Shown here piece by piece: positions 17,410-26,308 of a stretch of DNA of 64,000 nucleotides. The notes under the pieces are model-generated. The model ran no database searches and had not been told where the DNA came from. It saw only the letters and a program-made list of their open reading frames with translations. Source of the stretch: Chitinophagales bacterium. Its GTDB lineage: Bacteria; Bacteroidota; Bacteroidia; Chitinophagales; JADIYW01. A program made the translations under genes and the position numbers. The stretch is taken from assembly GCA_023957245.1 (NCBI GenBank), contig JAMLHJ010000003.1, positions 124,001-188,000 on the forward strand, written 5' to 3'. Position 1 is the stretch's first letter; the number at the start of each line of letters is the position of its first letter.

Positions 17410-17919
17410 TTGGATATACAAGAAGTAATCGATCGACTCAGCCAACGCTTTGAAGGACATATAGGTAACTTTGAAGAGAGTTATGGCTTGACGACTATCC
17501 AAGTTCGTAGAGCATATATTTTTGAAGTGATTAAATACTTGAAAGAAGATTTATCCTTTAATTTTCTAACAGATTTATGTGCTATTCATTTTCCTGATCA
17601 TGAAGATGAAATGCGATTTGCGATGGTTTACCATATTCATAATCTATTTGAAAATTTGCGTTTGCGTTTAAGGGTATTTCTTCCTGAAAGCGATTTGGAA
17701 ATAGATACTATGACACCTTTATTTGCTAGTGCTAATTGGCAAGAAAGAGAAACGTATGATTTTTTTGGTGTAAAATTTAAAGGTCACCCCAATCTTGTCA
17801 GAATCATGAATATGGATGAAATGGAAGTGTTTCCGATGAGGAAAGAATTTCCTATGGAAGATGGAGGCCGTGTTGATAAAGATGATAGATTCTTTGGTAG
17901 AACAATTCACAATGAATAA
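17410..17919 (+). CDS. nuoC: NADH-quinone oxidoreductase subunit C
   Basis: 169-residue 30-kDa-type subunit of the peripheral arm, separate from NuoD (not fused as in E. coli). Signature: ANWQERETYDFFGVKFKGHP followed by R-M-N-M-D and FPMRKEFP. The reading frame has no suitable ATG at the expected position; the best start is TTG at 17410, 5 bp after the nuoB stop, which gives the usual N-terminus (MDIQEVIDRL). Confidence 0.94.
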   Translation: MDIQEVIDRLSQRFEGHIGNFEESYGLTTIQVRRAYIFEVIKYLKEDLSFNFLTDLCAIHFPDHEDEMRFAMVYHIHNLFENLRLRLRVFLPESDLEIDTMTPLFASANWQERETYDFFGVKFKGHPNLVRIMNMDEMEVFPMRKEFPMEDGGRVDKDDRFFGRTIHNE

Positions 17920-17921
17920 TT

Positions 17922-19139
17922 ATGTCTGTAAAAAGATTTGAAGAATATATTAAAGAACACTCAAATGACCCGGAACACGAGTTACAAGTGTTAAACTTAG
18001 GTCCTACGCATCCATCTACTCATGGTATTTTTCAGAATATCTTGTTAATGGATGGAGAGACTATTTTGGATTCAGAACCTACTGTTGGATATATCCATAG
18101 AGCTTTTGAAAAAATAGCTGAACATAGACCATACAACCAAATTACTCCTTTGACTGATAGGATGAATTATTGTTCTGCACCTATCAATAATATTGGATAT
18201 TTGATGACAGTTGAAAAACTGGTAGGTTTGGAAATTCCCAAACGTGCTCAGTATATCCGTGTCATCATGATGGAATTGGCTAGAATTACCGACCACTTGA
18301 TTTGTAATTCAGTATTAGGTGTAGATACAGGTGCTTTGACAGGATTTTTGTATGTTTTCCAAGTACGTGAAAAAGTCTATGATATCTATGAACAGATTTG
18401 TGGTGCTCGTTTGACTACAAATATGGGAAGAATAGGAGGAATGGAAAGAGATTTAACTCCTAAGGCTATTGAAATGATTCATGCTGTATTGAAAGATATG
18501 GAGAAAACTTTCAAAGAATTTGAAGTCTTGATGAATCGCAACAGAATCTTTATGGATAGAACTGTGAATGTCGGTGGTATCAGTGCGGATAGAGCTTTGA
18601 ATTATGGTTTTTCAGGTCCCAATCTACGTGCAGCAGGAGTGGACTATGATGTCCGTGTGATGAATCCTTATTGTTCTTACGAAGATTTTGATTTCAAAGT
18701 GCCAGTAGGAAGTTCAGGTGATTGTTATGATAGGTATTGTGTACGCCAAGCTGAGATTTGGGAGAGTATATCTATTATCAAACAAGCATTGAAAAATTTA
18801 CCTGATGGAGATTTTCATGCAGACGCTCCTGATTTTTACTTACCACCTAAACAAGAAGTATATAATGTCATGGAAGGTTTGATTTATCACTTTAAAATAG
18901 TAATGGGCGAATTGCCTGTTCCTGTTGGAGAGGTATATCATTCTGTAGAAGGAGGTAATGGCGAATTGGGTTTTTATTTGATAAGTGATGGAGGTCGTTC
19001 TCCATTTAGGTTACATTTTAGAAGACCTTGTTTTATATATTATCAGGCATTTGCTGAATTGATAAAAGGAAGTATGCTGTCGGATGCTATTGCTACGATG
19101 AGTAGTTTGAATGTTATTGCTGGAGAATTGGACGCTTAA
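17922..19139 (+). CDS. nuoD: NADH-quinone oxidoreductase subunit D
   Basis: 405-residue 49-kDa-type subunit forming most of the quinone pocket with NuoB. Visible: LNLGPTHPSTHG at the N-terminus with the quinone-site His, GYIHRAFEKIAEHRPYNQ, and the C-terminal EGGNGELGFYLISDGG with RLHFRRPCF. Length and ends match the family. It starts 2 bp after nuoC and ends 2 bp before nuoE, indicating coupled translation. Confidence 0.97.
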   Translation: MSVKRFEEYIKEHSNDPEHELQVLNLGPTHPSTHGIFQNILLMDGETILDSEPTVGYIHRAFEKIAEHRPYNQITPLTDRMNYCSAPINNIGYLMTVEKLVGLEIPKRAQYIRVIMMELARITDHLICNSVLGVDTGALTGFLYVFQVREKVYDIYEQICGARLTTNMGRIGGMERDLTPKAIEMIHAVLKDMEKTFKEFEVLMNRNRIFMDRTVNVGGISADRALNYGFSGPNLRAAGVDYDVRVMNPYCSYEDFDFKVPVGSSGDCYDRYCVRQAEIWESISIIKQALKNLPDGDFHADAPDFYLPPKQEVYNVMEGLIYHFKIVMGELPVPVGEVYHSVEGGNGELGFYLISDGGRSPFRLHFRRPCFIYYQAFAELIKGSMLSDAIATMSSLNVIAGELDA

Positions 19140-19141
19140 AG

Positions 19142-19645
19142 ATGAGTACTATACAAGATATACAGTTTTCAGATGCGATAATGAGTCGTATCAATGAATA
19201 TATTGCTCGTTATCCAGAAGGGAGGCAGAAATCTGCTATTCTTCCAATTTTGCATTTGGTGCAAGATGAATATGGGTGGATGAGTGAACCTGTGATGAAC
19301 AAAGTTGCAGAGATTTTAAGTATTAAACCTATAGAAGTATATGAAGTTGTTACTTTTTATACAATGTACAACCTCAAACCTGTAGGTAAATATAAATTAG
19401 AGTTTTGTGGCACTTCATGTTGTGTATTGAGAGGTGCAGAGAATTTAATGGACTATACTTTGAACAAATTGGGTATTAAAGAAGGAGAGACTACAGCAGA
19501 TGGTCTTTTTACTGTTACTCGTGTTGAGTGTTTAGGAGCTTGTGGTTATGCTCCGATGATGCAGGTGGGAGATGATTATTTGGAACATCTGACACCAGAG
19601 AGTATAGATGAGTTTATTGAATCACGTAGAAATACTGTCAAATAG
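19142..19645 (+). CDS. nuoE: NADH-quinone oxidoreductase subunit E
   Basis: 167-residue thioredoxin-like subunit holding cluster N1a. The four Cys ligands are seen in FCGTSCCVLRGAE and VECLGACGYAPMM. N-terminal helical bundle carries the conserved ILPILHLVQDEYGW. Part of the NADH dehydrogenase module with NuoF and NuoG. Confidence 0.96.
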   Translation: MSTIQDIQFSDAIMSRINEYIARYPEGRQKSAILPILHLVQDEYGWMSEPVMNKVAEILSIKPIEVYEVVTFYTMYNLKPVGKYKLEFCGTSCCVLRGAENLMDYTLNKLGIKEGETTADGLFTVTRVECLGACGYAPMMQVGDDYLEHLTPESIDEFIESRRNTVK

Positions 19646-19650
19646 GGATT

Positions 19651-21012
19651 ATGGGAAGGAAAATAATTCTAGAACATTATAATGTGCCTAATTTAAAGGA
19701 CTATGAAGTATATCGTAGTGTAGGTGGTTATAGGGCAGTTGAGAAAGCTCTGAAATCAATGACACCAGATGAAGTCGTTCAAGAGGTGAAAAGGTCTGGT
19801 TTAAGAGGTAGAGGTGGAGCTGGATTCCCTACTGGAATGAAATGGAGTTTTATTGCTAAACCAGAAGGCAAACCAAGATATTTATTGTGTAATGCTGACG
19901 AAAGTGAGCCAGGTACATTTAAGGATAGGTATATGATGCAATACAATCCTCATTTCTTGATTGATGGGATGATTTGTAGTGCTTATGCTTTAGGCTGTAA
20001 TACTGCTTATATTTATGTGCGTGGTGAATATAAATTCATTATTAAAATTTTAGAAAAAGCTATTCTTGAAGCTAAAGCTAATGGTTGGCTAGGTAAGAAT
20101 ATTTTAGGTACTGGATATGACTTAGAAATCTATGTTCATACAGGTGCTGGTGCATATATTTGTGGAGAAGAAACTGCATTAATTGAATCTATTGAAGGAA
20201 AAAGAGGTAACCCAAGAATCAAGCCTCCATTCCCTGCAGTAAGTGGTCTATATGGTTGCCCTACTGTGGTCAATAATGTTGAATCTTTAGCAGTTGTTTC
20301 TTGGATTATTCAAAACGGTGGAGATGAATATTCAAAAATTGGTTTAGGTAATAGTACTGGTACAAAATTAATTTCTGCAAGTGGAAATATTAGAAAACCA
20401 GGAGTTTACGAGATAGAATTGGGTCTTTCTGTTGAAGAATTTATGTATTCTGATGAATATTGTGGAGGAATGCAACATGAAGGAAGAGATTTGAAAGCTG
20501 TTGTAGCTGGAGGTTCTTCTGTTCCTATTTTACCTAAAGAATTAATCTTAAAAACAGCATCTGGTGAAAATCGTTTAATGACTTATGAGTCTTTAAGTGA
20601 TGGTGGTTTTAAGACAGGCACAATGTTAGGTTCGGGTGGTTTTATTGTTTATGATGAAGCTGCTTGTATCGTAAGAAATACATGGAATTTTTCACGTTTT
20701 TATCATCATGAATCTTGTGGCCAATGTAGTCCATGTCGTGAAGGAACTGGATGGCTTGAAAAAGTGCTTCACAGAGTAGAACACGGTACTGGTAGATGGG
20801 CTGATATAGATTTATTGGTTGAAATCACTAAAAAGATTGAAGGAAATACTATCTGTCCTTTTGGTGATGCAGCATCATGGCCAGTTGCTAGTGCGGTTAG
20901 ACACTTTAGACATGAATTTGAATATCATGTGAGATATCCAGAAAAAATTAAGAATCGTGAACACTTTGCAAGTGAACCGATGCGCTTATTTATGAACGAA
21001 TTTGTTAAATAA
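19651..21012 (+). CDS. nuoF: NADH-quinone oxidoreductase subunit F
   Basis: 453-residue NADH- and FMN-binding subunit with cluster N3. Visible: GLRGRGGAGFPTGMKW (FMN/NADH), NADESEPGTFKDR, GAGAYICGEETALIESIEG, and the cluster motif SCGQCSPCREGTGW with the fourth Cys in TICPFGD. All residues expected for an NAD-linked enzyme are present, so despite the short NuoG the complex should accept NADH. Confidence 0.97.
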   Translation: MGRKIILEHYNVPNLKDYEVYRSVGGYRAVEKALKSMTPDEVVQEVKRSGLRGRGGAGFPTGMKWSFIAKPEGKPRYLLCNADESEPGTFKDRYMMQYNPHFLIDGMICSAYALGCNTAYIYVRGEYKFIIKILEKAILEAKANGWLGKNILGTGYDLEIYVHTGAGAYICGEETALIESIEGKRGNPRIKPPFPAVSGLYGCPTVVNNVESLAVVSWIIQNGGDEYSKIGLGNSTGTKLISASGNIRKPGVYEIELGLSVEEFMYSDEYCGGMQHEGRDLKAVVAGGSSVPILPKELILKTASGENRLMTYESLSDGGFKTGTMLGSGGFIVYDEAACIVRNTWNFSRFYHHESCGQCSPCREGTGWLEKVLHRVEHGTGRWADIDLLVEITKKIEGNTICPFGDAASWPVASAVRHFRHEFEYHVRYPEKIKNREHFASEPMRLFMNEFVK

Positions 21013-21018
21013 TAGGGT

Positions 21019-21972
21019 ATGAAAGTAACAATAGACGGACATACAGTAGAAGTTGAAGCAGGAACAACCATTCTTCAAGCCGCTAGGCAGATAGGTGGTG
21101 ATTTAGTGCCTCCTGCAATGTGCTATCATTCAAAAATTGAGAATACAGGCGGAAAATGTAGGGTTTGTATGGTTAAAGTCACTGCTGGTTCTGAAAAAGA
21201 TCCAAGACCTATGCCCAAACTCGTTCCTTCTTGTGTAACTACTGTTCAAGAGGGGATGGTGATTGAAAATATTACTAATCCACAAGTGTTAGAAGCAAGA
21301 AAAAATGTGGTAGAGTTATTATTGATTAATCACCCATTGGATTGCCCTGTTTGTGATCAAGCTGGTGAATGTAAATTACAGGATTTAAGCTATGAGCATG
21401 GTATTGTTGATTCTGAATTGGTAGAAGATAAACGTGTCTTTGATATGGTAGATATCGGAGATAAAATCAAATTGCACATGAATAGATGTATCTTATGTTA
21501 TAGATGCGTTTATTTAGCTGACCAATTGACTCCTGAGCGTGTTCATGGAGTTATGTTTAGAGGTGATAAAGCGGAAATCAGTACATATATCAGTAAAGCT
21601 ATTGACAATGAAATGTCTGGCAATGTGATAGATGTGTGTCCAGTAGGAGCTTTGACAGATAAAACTTTCAGATTTAAAAGTAGAGTTTGGTTTTTAAAAC
21701 CTATGAATGCTGAAAGAGATTGTGATAAATGTTGTGGAAAGGCTACGGCTTGGATGTTTGGCAATGAAATATACAGAGTAACTTCTCGTCACACAAAATA
21801 TGGTGAAGTGGAAGAATTTATCTGTAATACTTGTAGATATGACAAGAAATTTATCACAGATTGGAAAATCACTGGCCCTAGAGATTTTGGTCAAGCTTCT
21901 GTAATCAATCAGAACAACTATGTCCAACAGTTGAAGAAAGTAGTTATTAATGCCGATAAACGATTATTATAA
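21019..21972 (+). CDS. nuoG: NADH-quinone oxidoreductase subunit G, short form (Fe-S domains only)
   Basis: 317 residues against about 780-900 in E. coli or Thermus. It keeps the 2Fe-2S ferredoxin domain (AMCYHSK...GGKCRVCMVKV), the His-Cys segment HPLDCPVCDQAGECKLQDL, and the 4Fe-4S region (MNRCILCYRCVYLA ... VIDVCPVGALTDK), plus a start of the next domain with DCDKCCGK. The large molybdopterin-like C-terminal domain is absent. The stop overlaps nuoH by one base with no remnant, so this is the native short form usual in many Bacteroidota, not a frameshift. Confidence 0.93.
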   Translation: MKVTIDGHTVEVEAGTTILQAARQIGGDLVPPAMCYHSKIENTGGKCRVCMVKVTAGSEKDPRPMPKLVPSCVTTVQEGMVIENITNPQVLEARKNVVELLLINHPLDCPVCDQAGECKLQDLSYEHGIVDSELVEDKRVFDMVDIGDKIKLHMNRCILCYRCVYLADQLTPERVHGVMFRGDKAEISTYISKAIDNEMSGNVIDVCPVGALTDKTFRFKSRVWFLKPMNAERDCDKCCGKATAWMFGNEIYRVTSRHTKYGEVEEFICNTCRYDKKFITDWKITGPRDFGQASVINQNNYVQQLKKVVINADKRLL

Positions 21973-23018
21973 TGGGACTAGAAGCATTATTAATTGAAAA
22001 AACGATAATTGTTGTCATCGTATTTATTGTTACATTGACAATAGCAGCTTATAGTACTTATGGCGAACGTAAAGTAGCTGCATTTATTCAGGATAGGATA
22101 GGGCCTAATAAGGCAGGACCTTATGGATTGATGCAACCTTTAGCAGATGGTATTAAGATGTTGATGAAAGAAGATTTCGTGCCTCAACAAGCTAATAAAT
22201 TTTTATTCCATATTGCTCCAGGATTATCAATGCTGACAGCTTTAATGGTAAGTGCTGTAATTCCATGGGGTAAAACAATTATAATCGGAGGTAGAAGTAT
22301 TCCGATTCAAGTAACAGATATCAATATCGGTATTTTGTATGTATTGAGTGTCGTTTCTCTCGGTGTATATGGAGTGATGATAGGTGGATGGGCATCTAAT
22401 AATAAATATTCTTTAATGGGTGCTTTAAGAGCTTCATCTCAAATGATTAGTTATGAGCTACCTATGGGATTATCTTTGATTGCTTTATTGATGGTAACTG
22501 GAACGATGAGTTTCAGTGAAATTGCTGCTCAACAAAGTGGATGGAATGGTATGCAATGGAATATTATTTACCAGCCTATAGGATTTGTTTTGTTTTTGAT
22601 TTGTGCATTTGCAGAAGCGAATAGAACACCATTCGACCTTCCAGAATGTGAAGCTGAGTTGGTGGGAGGATATCATACAGAGTACAGTTCAATGAAACTG
22701 GGATTTTTCTTATTTGCTGAATATGCACACATGTTTGTTTCATCAGCTATCATTTCTACATTGTATTTTGGTGGTTATAACTTCCCTGGAATCAATACAT
22801 TATATGAAATGTTGCCTCACAATATTGTCACTTTAATAGGTGTGGGTGTATTGATGATTAAAACATTGTTTTTCATATTCTTATTCATGTGGGTTCGTTG
22901 GACGATACCACGTTTCAGATATGATCAGTTGATGAATTTGGGTTGGAAAAGATTAGTTCCAATTGCGATTGCTAATATTATTATTACGGCTGGTGTCGTA
23001 TTGTTGTTTGATAAATAA
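21972..23018 (+). CDS. nuoH: NADH-quinone oxidoreductase subunit H
   Basis: 348-residue membrane subunit at the junction of the two arms. Visible: YGERKVAAFIQDRIGPNKAG, LADGIKMLMKEDF, and the acidic loop AEANRTPFDLPECEAELVGG facing the quinone channel, then YSSMKLGFFLFAEY. About eight transmembrane helices. Its first base is the last base of the nuoG stop. Confidence 0.97.
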   Translation: MGLEALLIEKTIIVVIVFIVTLTIAAYSTYGERKVAAFIQDRIGPNKAGPYGLMQPLADGIKMLMKEDFVPQQANKFLFHIAPGLSMLTALMVSAVIPWGKTIIIGGRSIPIQVTDINIGILYVLSVVSLGVYGVMIGGWASNNKYSLMGALRASSQMISYELPMGLSLIALLMVTGTMSFSEIAAQQSGWNGMQWNIIYQPIGFVLFLICAFAEANRTPFDLPECEAELVGGYHTEYSSMKLGFFLFAEYAHMFVSSAIISTLYFGGYNFPGINTLYEMLPHNIVTLIGVGVLMIKTLFFIFLFMWVRWTIPRFRYDQLMNLGWKRLVPIAIANIIITAGVVLLFDK

Positions 23019-23025
23019 ATTTGAA

Positions 23026-23556
23026 ATGGCTGAGTATAGTTTGTCAAATAGAAAAGTAATGGTCTCCAATAAAGAGATGACTTTTACAGAAAAGCTTTAT
23101 TTGCCTGCTATTCTGAAAGGAATGGGAGTGACATTAAATCACTTTTTCGGAAAGAAGGTAACTTTTATTCATGGTAAAGATATACGCAATTATTCTTCTA
23201 CTTATCGTGGACTTCATGTGTTGAAAAGAGATGATGAGGGAAGAGAGCGTTGTGTAGCATGTGGTCTTTGTGCAGTTGCTTGTCCAGCAGAAGCTATCAC
23301 TATGGTGGCAGCAGAGCGTCAACCTGGAGAAGAACATCTTTATAGAGAAGAAAAATATGCTGCTATATATGAAATCAATATGTTAAGATGTATTTTTTGT
23401 GGACTTTGTGAACAAGCATGTCCTAAAGAAGCGATTTATTTGACAGATAGATTAGTAGATGTAGAATTGACTAGAAAGGATTTCATATATGGTAAAGACA
23501 AATTGGTCGAAAAAATGGATGACCGTATTGATATTTCAAACCGCCAACATCATTAA
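23026..23556 (+). CDS. nuoI: NADH-quinone oxidoreductase subunit I
   Basis: 176-residue 8Fe ferredoxin-type subunit with two 4Fe-4S motifs, CVACGLCAVACP and CIFCGLCEQACP (clusters N6a and N6b). The open frame extends 63 bp upstream into nuoH, but the ATG at 23026, 7 bp after the nuoH stop, gives the normal N-terminus. Confidence 0.96.
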   Translation: MAEYSLSNRKVMVSNKEMTFTEKLYLPAILKGMGVTLNHFFGKKVTFIHGKDIRNYSSTYRGLHVLKRDDEGRERCVACGLCAVACPAEAITMVAAERQPGEEHLYREEKYAAIYEINMLRCIFCGLCEQACPKEAIYLTDRLVDVELTRKDFIYGKDKLVEKMDDRIDISNRQHH

Positions 23557-23559
23557 GAT

Positions 23560-24069
23560 ATGGAATTAAATGAAATTATATTTTATATACTGGCATTCAT
23601 AGGAATTGTTGCTGCTCTTGTTACAGTAACTGCCAATAATCCTATTTATAGTATTTTGGGATTGATTGTTTGCTTTTTTACAATTTCAGCACATTTTGTA
23701 CTGATGAACGCTCAATTTTTGGCGATGGTAAATATTATCGTTTATGCTGGGGCAATCATTGTACTCTTCTTATTTGTGGTGATGATGATGAATCTCAATG
23801 ATTTACCAAGAGTTAAAACACATATTTTGTGGAAGGTCGCAGGAGTTGTAGGTGCAGGTGGCTTGATGTTGATATTAGTAGCATCTCTTAAAGTATCAGG
23901 AAATTTGGTACAAGCACAACCAGTAGCAAATATTGGATTGATACATACATTGGGCAAAGTTTTGATGAATGAGTTTTTGGTACCATTTATCATGACATCT
24001 ATTTTGCTTAACTCTGCGATGATAGGTGCAGTATTATTAACTAAGCGTGAAAAACGAATTCAAAAATAA
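23560..24069 (+). CDS. nuoJ: NADH-quinone oxidoreductase subunit J
   Basis: 169-residue five-helix membrane subunit. The conserved second/third-helix region FLAMVNIIVYAGAIIVLFLFVVMM is intact in position and pattern (bases about 23710-23785). Three bp after nuoI and 6 bp before nuoK. Confidence 0.95.
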   Translation: MELNEIIFYILAFIGIVAALVTVTANNPIYSILGLIVCFFTISAHFVLMNAQFLAMVNIIVYAGAIIVLFLFVVMMMNLNDLPRVKTHILWKVAGVVGAGGLMLILVASLKVSGNLVQAQPVANIGLIHTLGKVLMNEFLVPFIMTSILLNSAMIGAVLLTKREKRIQK

Positions 24070-24075
24070 TCGTCT

Positions 24076-24399
24076 ATGGATATTGAGATTTTTAATGGCG
24101 TATCGGTTCAACAATATATTTGGTTGACTGTCATACTCTTTTCTATAGGAGTATTAGGAGTGCTTTCAAGAAGAAATGCTATCATTATTTTCATGTCTGT
24201 GGAATTAATGTTGAATTCGGTGAATTTGCTTTTAGTAGTATTTTCAAAGATGCATGCAGATTCAATGGGACAAGTTTTTGTCTTTTTTTCTATGTCTGTT
24301 GCCGCCGCTGAAGTGGCTGTAGGTTTGGCTATATTGGTGATGATGTATAGAAATACGAAGAGTATCAATATAGATGTTTTGTCAAAAATTAAAGAATAG
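24076..24399 (+). CDS. nuoK: NADH-quinone oxidoreductase subunit K
   Basis: 107-residue three-helix subunit, MrpC-like. Conserved membrane glutamates are in MSVELMLNSVNL and AAAEVAVGLAILV; these link the quinone site to the antiporter-like subunits. Confidence 0.96.
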   Translation: MDIEIFNGVSVQQYIWLTVILFSIGVLGVLSRRNAIIIFMSVELMLNSVNLLLVVFSKMHADSMGQVFVFFSMSVAAAEVAVGLAILVMMYRNTKSINIDVLSKIKE

Positions 24400-24406
24400 C
24401 TGATTA

Positions 24407-26308
24407 ATGCCGTCTAATAGTTTATATTTAGCTGTTGTAGCACTTCCTTTAATAGGATTTATTATAAGTGCTCTTTTTGGAAAAAAGCTTTCCAAGCAGA
24501 TAGTTGGAATTATTTCTTCCAGCGTTATTATCATACCATTTTTTATCATTTTGAATGCTTTTATTGGCTTTTTAAATGGTGGTGAAATGATACATTTCTA
24601 CCTTTTCAAATGGTTTTCAGTGGGTCATTATTCAGTGAATTTTGGAATTCAGATTGACCAATTGTCAGTTTTGATGGTGATGTTAATTACTGGAGTAGGT
24701 TCATTGATACATCTGTATTCTATATCTTATATGCATGATGATGAAAATTATTCAAACTACTTTTCTTATTTAAATCTTTTCGTATTCTTCATGTTAGTTT
24801 TAGTCATGTCTGATAATTACTTGGGCATGTACATTGGCTGGGAAGGTGTGGCATTAACATCTTACTTGTTAATTGGCTTTTGGTTTAAAAACAATGAGTA
24901 TAACGATGCTGCTAAGAAAGCATTTGTTATGAATAGAGTTGGAGACTTAGGCTTTTTAGTGGGGATGTTCTTCGTGTTTTACTATACAGGTTCATTAGAA
25001 TTTACTAAAGTGAATGAAGCTTTAGGTTTAGGAGCAATGGTTCCTCAATTGGCATTCATTGCTTCTGCTGCTATGTTTTTGGGAGCAACTGGTAAGAGTG
25101 CTCAGATTCCATTGTTTACCTGGTTACCTGATGCAATGGCAGGTCCGACACCTGTTTCGGCTTTGATTCATGCTGCAACGATGGTAACGGCTGGTATTTA
25201 TTTGATTTTTAGATCTAATGCATTATTCTCATTAGCACCTGATACATTAAATATTGTTGCAATCATTGGTATTGCTACTGCACTCTATGCTGCTTTGGTA
25301 GGGTTGGCACAGAACGATATTAAAAAAGTTTTAGCATATTCTACTGTAAGCCAGTTAGGTTTAATGTTTCTAGCTGTAGGTGTCGGTGCATATACAACAG
25401 CTTTGTTTCATGTATTGACGCACGGTTTTTTCAAAGCATTGTTGTTCTTAGGTTCTGGTAGTGTTATCCACGCAATGGGAGGCAATCAAGATATCAGAGA
25501 GATGGGAGGATTGAAAAAATATATGCCTATTACTTATGCTACATTTTTAATTGGCTCTCTTGCTATTTCTGGAATTCCTCCATTTTCTGGATTCTTTTCA
25601 AAAGATGAGATATTGGCAATGGCTTTCCAACAGAATAAAATCTTATGGGTTTTGGGAGTTGCTGTATCTATGATGACTGCTTTTTATATGTTTAGGTTGT
25701 TGTTTTTGACTTTCTCTGGTGATTTCAGAGGTTCTAAAGAAGAAAAATCTCACTTACATGAATCTCCATTATTGATGACAGTTCCTTTGATTATTTTAGC
25801 TGTTCTTTCAGCAATAGGTGGTATTATGGGATTGCCTGAAGTATTCCATGCTCCACATTTTCTCAATAATTTCTTAGCACCGATTATTGTTCAAACTGGA
25901 GAAGCTCATGAGCATCTGAGTGCTTCGACAGAGTATATGTTGATGGCAATAGCTACTGTAAGTGGTATAATTAGTATTGGATTGGCTTATACATTGTATG
26001 TTGCTAAAAAATCTGTTCCAGGAATTGATGCATCCTATTCTGGATTGGCAAAATTGGCTAATAAGAAATTTTATATCGATGAGATTTACAACTTCTTGTT
26101 TGTAAGGCCAGCTAAGTGGATTTCAGATTTCTTATATCGTGCTGTAGATAAAGTATTGGTAGATGGCATTGTCGAATTGTCAGGAAAAGCATCTTTGTTT
26201 ACAGGTGATGTATTGAGATCACTTCAGACAGGGCAAACCTCATTTTATATCTTAGCCATGGTGTTAAGTATTTGTTTTATTATTGGTTACTTTTTGATTG
26301 GATTATAA
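24407..26308 (+). CDS. nuoL: NADH-quinone oxidoreductase subunit L
   Basis: 633-residue antiporter-like subunit, the largest proton-pumping unit. Visible: YIGWEGVALTSYLLIGFW with the key Glu, GKSAQIPLFTWLPDAMAGPT with the pump Lys and PTPVSALIHAATMV, and LTHGFFKALLFLGSG. A C-terminal lateral helix and terminal transmembrane helix are present (last 120 residues). The next gene starts on the following base. Confidence 0.97.
   Translation: MPSNSLYLAVVALPLIGFIISALFGKKLSKQIVGIISSSVIIIPFFIILNAFIGFLNGGEMIHFYLFKWFSVGHYSVNFGIQIDQLSVLMVMLITGVGSLIHLYSISYMHDDENYSNYFSYLNLFVFFMLVLVMSDNYLGMYIGWEGVALTSYLLIGFWFKNNEYNDAAKKAFVMNRVGDLGFLVGMFFVFYYTGSLEFTKVNEALGLGAMVPQLAFIASAAMFLGATGKSAQIPLFTWLPDAMAGPTPVSALIHAATMVTAGIYLIFRSNALFSLAPDTLNIVAIIGIATALYAALVGLAQNDIKKVLAYSTVSQLGLMFLAVGVGAYTTALFHVLTHGFFKALLFLGSGSVIHAMGGNQDIREMGGLKKYMPITYATFLIGSLAISGIPPFSGFFSKDEILAMAFQQNKILWVLGVAVSMMTAFYMFRLLFLTFSGDFRGSKEEKSHLHESPLLMTVPLIILAVLSAIGGIMGLPEVFHAPHFLNNFLAPIIVQTGEAHEHLSASTEYMLMAIATVSGIISIGLAYTLYVAKKSVPGIDASYSGLAKLANKKFYIDEIYNFLFVRPAKWISDFLYRAVDKVLVDGIVELSGKASLFTGDVLRSLQTGQTSFYILAMVLSICFIIGYFLIGL

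Noticed and set aside
21019-21972. nuoG as a truncated or frameshifted gene
   Set aside because: The stop overlaps nuoH by one base, no downstream remnant of the molybdopterin-like domain exists, and short Fe-S-only NuoG proteins are usual in many Bacteroidota.
22963-23025. N-terminal extension of nuoI overlapping nuoH
   Set aside because: The extension has no counterpart in NuoI; the ATG at 23026 follows the nuoH stop with normal spacing.
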